From NCBI GenBank assembly GCA_963971575.1, contig OZ020611.1, forward strand, positions 19,442,092 to 19,506,091: 64,000 bases of DNA, written 5' to 3'. The notes beneath the pieces are model-generated. The model was not told where the DNA came from. It was given only the letters and a program-made list of their open reading frames with translations, and ran no database searches. Made by a program: the position numbers and the translations under genes. The DNA comes from Liopterus haemorrhoidalis. Its lineage: Eukaryota; Arthropoda; Insecta; Coleoptera; Dytiscidae. Below are positions 42,331 to 51,485 of this stretch, in pieces (positions within the stretch are counted from its first letter, which is position 1; every line of letters begins with the position of its first letter).

Positions 42331-42900
42331 CGATTTCTTCAATAAGACAATCAGTTATTTCCTCCATAAGAAATGATGTAATACAAAATACCATTTTTAA
42401 TGGCATCACGCTGTATATTCAAATTCATAAACTATTTTTTGCAAAAAGATAATTGCACAACAAAATCACAGTGAAGATGTCAAATGTGTTTTGACACTTA
42501 CTATTCAGAAAATAAGATAGTAGAGTATAGGGCGTAGTACTTGCGCTAGTTACTAGGTCTTTTACTCTATCAATGTAAACCCGGCATTAGTTACACTTGT
42601 AAGTTGATAAATGGAAGCATTATTGAATTTTATGGTTTTTGTACCCACATTATTTTGTCATTTACTAGATACCAACAAAACCCTTAAATGTGTAAAAATT
42701 CATACTATTTACATACATTTACATACATTTTTAATTCAGTTGACAGCCTTTTAAGTGATACTTTTGACAATTATATACAGGCAACAGATGGCGCTTATAG
42801 TGAAATTCTACAGATGTCCCCAAAGTTTTAAAACAACCCTTGTATCTATAATTCTATTTTAAATCAATAAAACATTTGACATTTATCTATTTTGTTTCAG
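42331..42900. other. Gene-free stretch upstream of the candidate host exon
   Basis: Ends with TTTATCTATTTTGTTTCAG (to 42900), a good splice-acceptor shape that could open a 5' UTR exon of the gene at 43077. Otherwise nothing recognised. Confidence 0.4.
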
Positions 42901-43038
42901 ATATCTTGTTCCTTCAAGATGTAACCTCAAATAAACTCAATAGAAAATGGCATCTAAATCAAGACTGCATAAAAATGCAAACAACCACAAAACAAATCCG
43001 CTTGGGAAGTATTTCAATGCGACTTCCCGTAGTTAGGT

Positions 43039-43046
43039 TATCGATA
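43039..43046. promoter_or_regulatory. DRE-type promoter motif TATCGATA
   Basis: TATCGATA lies 31 bp upstream of the start codon at 43077. In Drosophila this is the DREF/BEAF site typical of housekeeping core promoters. If used, transcription would start within the next about 30 bp and the acceptor at 42900 would be irrelevant. Confidence 0.45.
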
Positions 43047-43076
43047 TTATAGCGATCAATATAGAATTCGGGTAAT

Positions 43077-43285
43077 ATGGATGACAGTAGTCCTGATTTG
43101 AGCCTCAAATTGAGGAGAGGTTCGAGTGATTCTCGCGATTCTTTCTATATGGATTTCGCGCAAGGAATTGATTCGGACATAGAAGAAGTTGCGACCACTT
43201 CCGTTCAGGATATTGGCGGTGATACAACGGCTGATATTACTAGTAGCCCTACGGCTATTATGATACCAAGGGAGGAACCGAGAAG
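43077..43285 (+). CDS. First coding exon of a probable host gene, product unknown
   Basis: Starts AATATGG (A at -3, G at +4) and encodes MDDSSPDLSLKLRRGSSDSR, DSFYMDFAQGIDSDIEEVAT, and on to IMIPREEPRR. It ends in AGAAG|GTAAGA, a near-perfect donor at 43285/43286; exon phase 2. The 70-residue N-terminus is hydrophilic, Ser/Asp-rich and probably disordered, with an RRGSSDS-like phosphosite pattern. Codon use is more GC-balanced than the surrounding transposon debris. I do not recognise the family. Further exons were not found in the window; if they exist, the intron is longer than 20 kb or the gene is truncated here. A short upstream frame (MASKSRLHKNANNHKTNPLG..., from 42947) precedes it. A cellular gene is the likeliest reading. 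Confidence 0.6.
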
Positions 43286-43450
43286 GTAAGACATTTATTT
43301 TTTATTGTAGAATTGTTAGATTTATATTTTTTCAGTTTATATTATGACGAAGATTCTACAGAATTTAGATTTGTTAATACAAAATATTGATAAAGTATTT
43401 TTTTTTTTTCATTTAACCATGACTGTTTCTCTTTAAAAACTAATAAAAGA
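43286..43450. other. Intronic or intergenic sequence
   Basis: AT-rich, starting with the donor GTAAGA. No feature. Confidence 0.4.
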
Positions 43451-43786
43451 CATGCAACCAGGGCCGGCCCGAGAAAAAGCGGGGCCCGGTGCAAGATGAT
43501 TGGCGGGGCCTTATTTTTCTAAAAAAAAAAAAACACACATTCAAAATATTTGTATTTTGCAATATTGCACTTATTATTCGTACATATTAGTTGCACTAAT
43601 AATTTATGAATAATTATAATTAATATTTAACAAAATAATATAAATAGCTAAAAAGATCTATAAATACCTATTTCATAACGACCAGAAAACCTATTGTTAT
43701 GAAATCACATTCTGAAAACAGTACTGAAATCATGACGCGACCCAGATGCCCATCGAACGTTTTAGGCCGTATGCAAAAGTGCCTTA

Positions 43787-43969
43787 TTGAGATGCAGATA
43801 TAATTTCAAACTATTTAATCGGTATGAAGAAAAAAGTTTAATTAAATCGACTAGGATGGACTGGCACATCAGGAGGACAAGAACACAATATCGGAAGGAA
43901 TGGCGGAAGCCGATTGAGACGGCTATGGCCTTCAAGGGCCTTGAAGGCCGTACCAGTAATGATGACTAA
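43787..43969 (+). pseudogene. Possible LINE C-terminal scrap inside the hAT element
   Basis: STRMDWHIRRTRTQYRKEWR followed by KPIETAMAFKGLEG resembles the RR---EWR--I--A--L-GL tail of some LINE proteins. Only about 50 residues; may be chance. Confidence 0.25.
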
Positions 43970-44011
43970 TTCCTTCTGCCATGTATTATTGCAAAATTGT
44001 TAATTATCTCG

Positions 44012-44790
44012 TCATAATTTAGTTTTCTTGCCAACTCGGACTAGATTGACAAAATTGCCAATGAAGAGAATCTCCTGACTTATACAAGACCGTAAATAAT
44101 TTTTTATTTCTTTCAATTTTGAAAACGATCTCTCTGTCGATGCAACTGGTAATGGAATTGTCAGTATTACTTTCAAAACAGTTACAAAATTGGGATTCAC
44201 ATAAATTGTTGTAAATATATTCTAAAATTTCTAGGCGACAATACCCGACATATTTTAATTTCATAAAAGAGGTCTGTACAATCAATATCGTCTTTTAAAC
44301 ACAAATTTAAATCTTTGCAACATTTAAGCAGATCGTCTTCAGTCATCTCTTGTATATTGTCTGAATTGTACAAAAAACCAAATATATTTTCTTGGTAGTG
44401 ATAAATTTCGAATCTTTTTTTAAATGATAAAATTGCATTGTCGATTATAATTAAGAAGTATTTAATTCTGAAATGTTTTTCTGCGGATGAAATTGGTTCA
44501 TAAGTTCCTTCGTAGGAAAACTGTTTTGTCCAGTACGATGTATTTTAAATTTTGGTTCTATTTCTAATTCTGCAGCAAGTTCATTTGCGTTAATTACAGA
44601 AGATTTAAATCCAGAATCGCGGTAATCCTCAAAAAAATTTAATAAACCTTTTAGATGGGAATTTGAATGGTATAAAGGTACTGCAACTATGAAAAGAAGA
44701 GATTTAGTCATTATATAAATAAAAACAAAAAATTCGGGTCGCGCGGGGCCTTCCGAAGAGCGGGGCCTTGTGCGGTCGCACCGTTCGCAC
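44012..44790 (-). pseudogene. hAT transposase remnant
   Basis: Minus-strand pieces in order: LLNFFEDYRDSGFKSSVINA then ELAALEIEP-like sequence (NELAAELEIEPKFK), typical of the segment before the catalytic end in zinc-finger-MYM-associated hAT transposases. Next is a frame with NIFGFLYNSDNIQEMTEDDL, then the dimerisation tail NPNFVTVLKVILTIPLPVAS, TERSFSKLKEIKNYLRS and SQEILFIGNFVNL. At least two frame changes occur. The N-terminal zinc finger and first catalytic positions are absent. It is oriented from the right terminal repeat. Confidence 0.75.
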
Positions 44791-44817
44791 CGCCCTCTGG
44801 CCGGCCCTGCGTGCAAC

Positions 44818-45107
44818 GCATATTTTATCTAACTAGTTAGTATTCAATTAATGACACCAAAATAACATGACAATTTTAAATTGATCTACGACGCAAGAAT
44901 AATTCCTGTGTGCGCGCCTGACTGGTAAGAACATCTTTTTAGATCGGTGGTTGGTAAACACTGCTATACATGAGTTAATGTAGGGTATTAAATCAAAGTT
45001 AATTCTTAGATTAACATACGGAAAATAGGATTATCATTCTTTTTAAATTTTGTGAAAATTAGGTGATGGGTACGAATAGCTTACTCTAGCCGTGATTCGA
45101 ACCCAGG
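44818..45107. other. Intergenic with a tRNA-like B box
   Basis: GGGTTCGAATCACGG on the minus strand near 45092-45110 matches a pol III B box next to the LINE tail. No A box was found, so this is at most a SINE remnant. Confidence 0.35.
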
Positions 45108-46534
45108 ATAATAATCTTTATTGTTCTTTTCTTACATCACAGAGAATGTTTACACAAAAACATTAAAAAAATGATTTTAAAAATGAATTAAAAAATATTT
45201 AGATTAATTTAAAATAAATACAATACATAATTAAACAAATGTACAAATACACATCAATACAGAACGACAAATGTGTCAAACTTGTCTAGACAGCGTTCAC
45301 AAGATCATTAAAGTTATTGGACAAGTAGTCGTCAATAGAATAAAATGTTTTAGAAATAATATACTTTTTCATAGTTGTTTGAAAATTGCTAGCTGGTTTT
45401 TGTCTAAGGTTAAAAGGTAAAACATTAAAATATTTAATGGCGCAATAATTGTTATTTCTAGATTTTGTTAGTCGAGTAAAATCAGGACGTATATTATTTT
45501 TATTTCGCGTATTATGATCATGCATCTCTGTATGAAGGTGATATTCTTCAAACTGGCGGTGAGCATGTATCAAACATTGTAAAATATATATACAGGGAAG
45601 TGTTAATATGTTAAGCGTATATATTGTTGTCTACAGTCTTCTCTGTAGCCGATCCCGGTAATGACACGTAGAGCTCCACGTTGCAGAATAAATAGTCTGT
45701 TCGCTTGAGGAGCGTGACCCCACACCAGTATTGCATAAGACAGGTGGGGTGAACGAAAGAAAAATAGACAATTTTCAAAATATTGGATGGTACACAATTC
45801 TGTAAGTTACGTAAACAGTACATAGACTTACAGATATTTTTTGCTACCGAGTCTATATGCTCTTCCCAGTTTAATTTATTGTTGATTTTGACAGAAACTT
45901 CAGTGTATTCGTCGAATGAATGTCTTCTGGCACTATTTTTAAAGTAAGGATCATTTCCTTTGTTTTCGTTTCATTCGTAGTTAATTTATTCGCATGAAAC
46001 CAGTTTGTATATGAGATTTAATAATATTACTTAACGCAGTCAAATTTGTAATTGAAGGGTCAGAATTTAAAACGGTCGTGTCATCTGCAAATATATTTTT
46101 TTCTGTATTACATTATTTGTAATAGGAAAGTCGTTAATGTAAATTAAAAATAATATTGGGCCTAGAATTGAACCCTGGGGTACCCCATGTATCATAGTTT
46201 TGTAGTCAGATGATTTTCCATTAATAATGACAGATTGTCTTCTCTCCGTAAGGTACGATTCTAGTAAACTATGTTTGCCAAAGCCGTAAAATTTTAATTT
46301 TTCTAATAATATATAATGATCGACACAGTCAAACGCTTTAGTTAAGTCAAGATATATAGCTGAACAAAATTCTTTACTTCCAAAACATTTTGTAACAAAG
46401 TCGGTAAATTCTAATATGGCCAGTGTTGTTGATTTACCGGAACGAAAGCCGGAAAGAGGATTTTTGTTATGCATCTTAGGTAGATAAGTGCGTGTAGAAA
46501 TGAACAATTTAACATTTGATATTAACCCAATCAT
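45108..46534 (-). mobile_element. CR1/jockey-like LINE, 5'-truncated and frameshifted
   Basis: Reads on the minus strand from 46534: LISNVKLFISTRTYLP, PLSGFRSGKSTTLAILEFTD, the palm motif YLDLTKAFDCVDH, motif B GVPQGSILGPILFLIY and (after a frameshift near 46085) IFADDTTVLNSD with the catalytic FADD intact. Thumb and connection pieces follow (LTTNETKTKEMILTLK; SFVHPHLSYAILVWGHAPQA; LQRGALRVITGIGYREDCRQ). The C-terminus is HDHNTRNKNNIRPDFTRLTK ... KTFYSIDDYLSNNF, ending at about 45286, with a 3' tail ending AATAAAGATTATTAT near 45115. There is no ORF1 or endonuclease. Related 3' pieces lie at 11450 and 15120. Inactive, but RT core motifs are preserved. Confidence 0.82.
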
Positions 46535-48150
46535 TTCAAAAAGTTACTTTAAACGAAATGAAAAGCATTTTCTGGATACATTAAAATTTTATTTGTAGTT
46601 GAAATGCTTTTAATGGAAGGAGTAAAATTTGTTATTTTATGTTGAGATTAAGGTGTAAAAGGTTTGCCGACTTTTAGTGTCACTTGACTTTAACGTAAGT
46701 TAAACGTAACGTAAAGCATAACGTAACTGAAGTGCGGGTCAACAACTCCCTGTTGAATGTACCCTTATAAAAAATGAGAAAGCCCTAATGATGTTGTGAT
46801 ATCTCTCCTTTGGGTGATGTTACCTTTGAAAAATATTTTTTGTGAATGTTATTTTTGTCAAGGCGAGCTTTTGTGGGGATGATAATGGTTTGATAAATAA
46901 AAGTGCAATATAAAAATATTTCATACTACCTGCTGCTTCGCTACCGGTAAAAAAGCATAGTTATTGCCGGCTTATGGCTCAATTCTGTTCAACCCGTAAC
47001 GCGTTCCGTATGTAATCTATAGGCATTAAGGGTACCTATACCTAATTGGTTGATTTTGCGCACACTCGTACTTGTCAATATTACAGGTACGCACCAATTG
47101 CTTATAGGCTCCCGTAGTCAGGGGCGGATAGGTACAACTAAACCGGCCCGGGCGAATTGCGACATCAAAATGAATCACAATATTTGTTTTTAATTTCTAC
47201 CTCTTCTTCCTCACTTTGTACTATTTCTTCATTTTCCTCTTCATTTTGTTAATCGTTCTTGTGTACTGTTTCGTCAATGTGGTGAGAAGAAAAATGATTT
47301 TTTAAAATCTTCTCAATTTGTTGCAAAATTGTATAATTCTTCATGTAATTGATGCTTTGCTGACATTTTCTTTAAATTTTTTTCAATAGTGCTACTAGTT
47401 TTGCTAACCTAATTTGAAGGTATTCCAATTCTTACCTTGTCGAAATTTACAGAAGATAAAAGTGCAATGTCAGCATATAACACATTCCATTATTTCGAAA
47501 TCTTTGTTCTTAACTGGTAACGAATATATCAAAAATTACATTGTGAGTCTCAATTTCAAATTTCTTTTGCAAATTTTGAATAGGATTATCAACTACTTTC
47601 CTTAACCGATTTTCAGTAAAATTAGTACTTATTTTTATGTCAATCTATTCGTGTATGTTAAGTAAATTTGAAGATCATGTAATAAATGTATGTGTAAGAT
47701 ACTCACAAACCAAATGTCAGTATTAAACTGAGTGAATTTAGTGAATAGGAGTATGTTATTTACAGTATTAAGCGAAACCGAATAATTCAATAAAATCAGC
47801 AAGCAGCATATTATTAAACACTTGCGGCGTCTAATCAAACGCCTTTATCGCAATATTTCCACTTCACCACAAGCCGACATTGTTATGTCGGCTCCCTAGT
47901 CATCATTTTTATATTACCTTAATATTTATTGTTTCTACATCAAATCAATAGTATTCATTGTTCATAACTGAATTGGCATATTATGAACAATTATTATTCA
48001 GTTATATGTGAGATATTAATAGATGGTTTTTAACGCTTTAACATCCACATTTTTTTATTCTTTTTTTTTAAATTTCCGCTGTTTGTTTCGATTATCGTGG
48101 TATGTTGTACCATGAATTTTTACAGCAAGATGTTACAGTTACTAAATAAT
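46535..48150. other. Gene-free stretch
   Basis: Repeated AACGTAA words near 46695-46730. CAGGGGCGGATAGG near 47110 resembles a hAT-type end. No recognised protein. Confidence 0.4.
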
Positions 48151-48159
48151 ACTATTTGA

Positions 48160-48825
48160 TATTGTTGCGTCGACTAAGTGAAGCAATCCGTAGAAAACGG
48201 CAAGATTTATGGACAGACAATTCTTGGAAATTGTATTATGATAACGCGCCAGGACATACTTCATTGGTTGTTCGAGATTTTCTGTCCAAAAATAGCATCG
48301 TTATAATACCGCAACCACTCTATTCACCAGATATGGCCCCATGCAGAGCCTTAGCAATGATTTTAGCGCCCTTGGCAAATGACGTAAATTGATAAAATTT
48401 ACCTTCCCAAGTCTGAGTGAAAAAAAAAGGTTCTCGCTTCTCAAATACAAGTGATAAGCAAAAAAAGGTCCTCACTCCCTAAATCCAGGTGATGAGCAAA
48501 AAAAAAAGTTTTCACCTGCCAATGCTTTTAATGATCAAATATACACAATGGCGCCCCTCATCAGGCCACGCGCCCGTGGCATGTGCCCCGATGCCAACCC
48601 GTTGCTACGGCTCTGGCCCCATGTGACTTTTTTTTTTCTCAAAGATGAAAAAAACAATGAAAGGATAACGTTTTACGACCATTGAAGAAATAAAAGCAAA
48701 ATCGCTGGAGGAGCTGAATGCTATACCAAAATCTGCGTTTCAGAAGTGTTTTGAAGACAGAAAAATAACTGTGGTATAAGTACATTACATCCGATGAAGA
48801 CTATTTTGAAGGACAATATAAAAAT
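48160..48825 (+). pseudogene. Mariner (DD34D) transposase C-terminal relic, split by a MITE
   Basis: RLSEAIRRKRQDLWTDNSWK, then YYDNAPGHTSLVVRDFL (second catalytic Asp) and YSPDMAP run to 48343. After the inserted MITE the frame resumes at 48624 with DFFFFSK (third Asp), TTIEEIKAKSLEELNAIPKS and AFQKCFED, then decays. Excising 48344-48615 plus one 8-bp duplicate exactly restores the PCDFF codons. One stop follows KTMKG. The N-terminal half is absent. The motifs fit an irritans-type mariner. Confidence 0.8.
48344..48615. mobile_element. hAT MITE inserted in the mariner relic
   Basis: Ends CAGAGCCTTAGCAATG and complement of CAGAGCCGTAGCAACG, flanked by a perfect 8-bp duplication GCCCCATG (48336-48343 and 48616-48623). 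272 bp, non-coding, with AAGGT(C/T)CTC-A-CTCCC-type internal repeats. Confidence 0.9.
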
Positions 48826-48857
48826 TGATGTGAAGTGTGAATTTTCCCACATTTCAT

Positions 48858-49740
48858 GTTTTCGCAGTTATTTATTATTATTATTATTAAAGTAAATAAG
48901 GAACTGAAGCCATTAGGCTTGTATTGTTCCATTTTACACAGATAGAGCATACAATGTTATGTCCACATAAACAATATATCCAATTATAAGCTAATTACAT
49001 ACAAATTTATCAAATTACTAAATCTATACAGTTTTTAAAATTGTTCAAGCTGGAAGTGAAGGCACTGGCAGGTAAATTGTTCCAGGATTTAAAAATCCTG
49101 TTGGTTAAAAAATTACCACGCACATTTTTTTGGAATTTTTGTCGCCTTAATTTTAAACTATGACCCCTTAACCTAGTGTCTGTATTCAGGGTGTAGATAT
49201 TCGACAAATCACATTTAAAATCACCACGCACTATTTTAAACATCGTAATAAGGTTCCCACGATGACGTCTTTTTTCAAGAGAAGTAAGGTTCAACTTTCG
49301 CAGTCTTTCTTCGTAGGACAATGAATATAATCCACGAGCCAACTTTGTGAAGCGCCTTTGCACCTTCTCCATCACATAAATGTCTTTTTTGAGGCTGGGT
49401 GCCCAAACTGAGATTGAAAACTTCAAATGAGACCTTACGTAGGCCAAGTAGAGTATCTTGACTATATCTGGAGATGGTCGATAAAACGATTTGTACAGGA
49501 TATATGACACATAGTTCGCACGTTTTATCCCTTGTTAACCTGATGGCTCCAGTTTAGGTCAGACATTATCGTGACTCCCAGATCAACCTGTTCTTCAACC
49601 ACTTGAAGCTTTACATTGTTAATAAAGTATGGATGTCTTGCGTAGTTTTGACCCATGTGAAGTACAGTGGTTTTACTGATATTCAGTGGTAAAAGCCAAG
49701 TGTTCGTCCAGTCGTAGATTTTATTAAGGTCATCCTATCT
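48858..49740 (-). mobile_element. CR1/jockey-like LINE 3' fragment (second family)
   Basis: Minus strand: DLNKIYDWTNTWLLPLNISK, VEEQVDLGVTIMSDLNWSHQ, then from 49510 YILYKSFYRPSPDIVKILYL, LKFSISVWAPSLKKDIYVME, KVQRRFTKLARGL, LSYEERLRKLNLTSLEKRRH and RIFKSWNNLPASAF to the stop at 49010. These are thumb and C-terminal motifs of CR1/L2-type RT proteins. The last 166 codons are open; a frameshift lies near 49515. The 3' side ends in a (TAA)n tail (plus 48864-48883). The catalytic palm is missing. Confidence 0.8.
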
Positions 49741-50020
49741 AGTCATTTAGTGAGTGAATGATGATTATTTGGAATGCCAAAACAAATTTTCTGTTAAAAT
49801 ATTGTTTTGTTAATTTTAATTCGAATGCCTAAAGGATTCCACACACCAAAGCGGCCGCGGTGGCGTTAATGCAGCGGCCTAATGCAACCTATACAATACA
49901 ATGAGACCACGCACATACAAGCGTTCAGCTATCTGAGAACGCCACCGAATGCAGCGTTCAGTCTAGGCCGCGCGATATTCATTGTTTATATACCACAGAG
50001 TGAATATATTTAAGAAAATA

Positions 50021-50171
50021 ATGTCGAAAATAGATAATTTAACAGAAAAAATCATAGATCAGTAAAGGATAATTTAATTTTGTATGACTTAGCACATCCT
50101 GATTACAAGAATATTAGGAAAACAAATAAAGTGTGGAACGAAATAGGAAAAGTTTTGGAAATTGATAGTAA
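50021..50171 (+). pseudogene. MADF/Myb-SANT-like exon of the Harbinger element
   Basis: MSKIDNLTEKIID followed, after a one-base shift, by SVKDNLILYDLAHPDYKNIR and KTNKVWNEIGKVLEIDSK. This is the MADF consensus (L-LYD--HPDYKN---K---W-EIG--L). PIF/Harbinger elements often carry such a second, DNA-binding gene beside the transposase. The segment stops where the MITE is inserted; after it GTGAGT could be the original splice donor. No transposase is present. Confidence 0.7.
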
Positions 50172-50572
50172 AGTCTGTTCCAAACGGTTAGGCGGAACTA
50201 GATTTTGCAATCTAGTTACTTTCATCGTTTAAATCATGCTTTTCAGCCGTTTTGTTTAAGCTTTGTAAATCATACTTGCAACAAAAATTTTTTGGTTAAG
50301 GTTAATATCATTTTAAAATGTCATTTTCTTTATATTTTGATTTTTTGTGTCATTCTTAATACAAATATCCCATTTATTTATTTTTTGTCATTAAAATATG
50401 TAAGAAAATTAATTTAAGTTTGACATATGTCATTCGTTTCCATGGGTTCATTGTTGGAATTTTAAATTTTGACATTCCAACGTGAAAAATGAAATAACCC
50501 AAGCAAGGTCCCTTTTCCAACCTAAATGAAAGAAATTCCCATTTAGTTCCGCCTAACCGTTTGAAACAGACT
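50172..50572. mobile_element. MITE nested in the Harbinger element
   Basis: About 30-bp inverted ends (left AGTCTGTTCCAAACGGTTAG, right complement of AGTCTGTTTCAAACGGTTAG, both continuing GCGGAACTA). 401 bp, non-coding. Target duplication unclear (flanks GTAA and GTGA). The 70-codon open frame inside is AT-driven. Confidence 0.8.
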
Positions 50573-50912
50573 GTGAGTAGATTATTATTTTTCCTCTACA
50601 TACAATTAATTATTCTATTGTGTTCTCACAATCAATATTATCATACAACTATATACCGTGATTCACTAACTGATCGCTACCGCTACCGCCACTCCCACCG
50701 CGTTAGTGTGAGGAGACCTGATCGCTAGTCGTATCCCTACCGCGGCCGCCACCGCGGCCGCTTTGGTGTGTGAAATCCTTAATACCATAATTTAGGTTTT
50801 TAAATATGTGCAGTATTTTTTTTATATAGCAAGTGTTTTGAAGACTGGAAAAAGCGGTGGCATAAGTGCATTATATCCGATGGGGACTATATTGAAGGAA
50901 ACAATTGATGAA

Positions 50913-51415
50913 TAAATAAATATTGTTTTGTAAATTAAAAAATTTCACGTTTGTGTATATTTTATCGTGGACCGTATTTATTGTAAGAATTTTCTCGTAG
51001 TGTTATTTTAGCGATATCGATCTGTTATGCTAGTGTTACGGTATGTTAATATTCGTTATGTTACGTTACTGTTAACATTTGATTACCCTTACATTGTAAT
51101 TACAGTTCTGTTATGGATTGAATTTTGTTTGATTAATTTTTATGTCAGCATGGGATATTTTTTTCCAATTAAAATGTGAACAATGGAATCTGCCAAGCGT
51201 TAGATTTTTTTGGAAAGAATTAATATCCGTTATAATCTTATTTGAAATTTAAAATAAGCATTTTTTTGTATTGCCTTTTTATGTATTTGTATCATACTGT
51301 GCTGTCTGCAAAGTTTTAACCAAGTTTTTATATTGATTTGTTTTTGATTATTTTTATTTTGTATTATTTTTGTTTTAATTTGTTGTTCTTTATGCATTAT
51401 TTACATAGTCGTTTG
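50913..51415. other. Gene-free AT-rich stretch
   Basis: No recognised feature. Confidence 0.45.
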
Positions 51416-51485
51416 GACCCGTCGCAGAATATCGTCCTAAGTAATTTACTAATTTTATTGATTAATTAAAGTAGCACAGTTAATA
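51416..51485 (-). repeat. Helitron 3'-end-like fragment
   Basis: GGACCCGTCGCAGAATATCG through CAGTTAATATC matches 60268-60345, where an intact CTAG terminus is visible; here the CTAG is mutated. Confidence 0.5.

Larger units (their letters stand above)
43459..44809 (-). mobile_element. hAT element with transposase remnant
   Basis: Ends CAGGGCCGGCCCGAG and complement of CAGGGCCGGCCAGAG. Flanking 8-mers CATGCAAC (43451-43458) and CGTGCAAC (44810-44817) differ at one position. 1351 bp. If the exon at 43077 belongs to a longer gene on this strand, the element would lie in its first intron. Confidence 0.85.
49833..50779. mobile_element. PIF/Harbinger element with MADF gene remnant
   Basis: 33-bp ends with one mismatch (AGGATTCCACACACCAAAGC... 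and its counterpart), flanked by TAA (49830-49832 and 50780-50782). The homologous empty site is at about 18932. Subterminal sequence is strongly GC-rich (GCGGCCGCGG). Inside are a MADF-like exon (50021-50171) and a nested MITE (50172-50572). Confidence 0.9.
48826..50912 (+). repeat. Interspersed repeat interrupted by LINE and Harbinger, then mariner tail
   Basis: Homologous to 18690-18990. The left part (48826-48857) and the parts at about 49775-49832 and 50780-50828 together give the uninterrupted repeat. It is followed at 50828-50912 by another mariner C-terminus (SKCFEDWKKRWHKCIISDGD then YIEGNN and stop). Confidence 0.65.
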
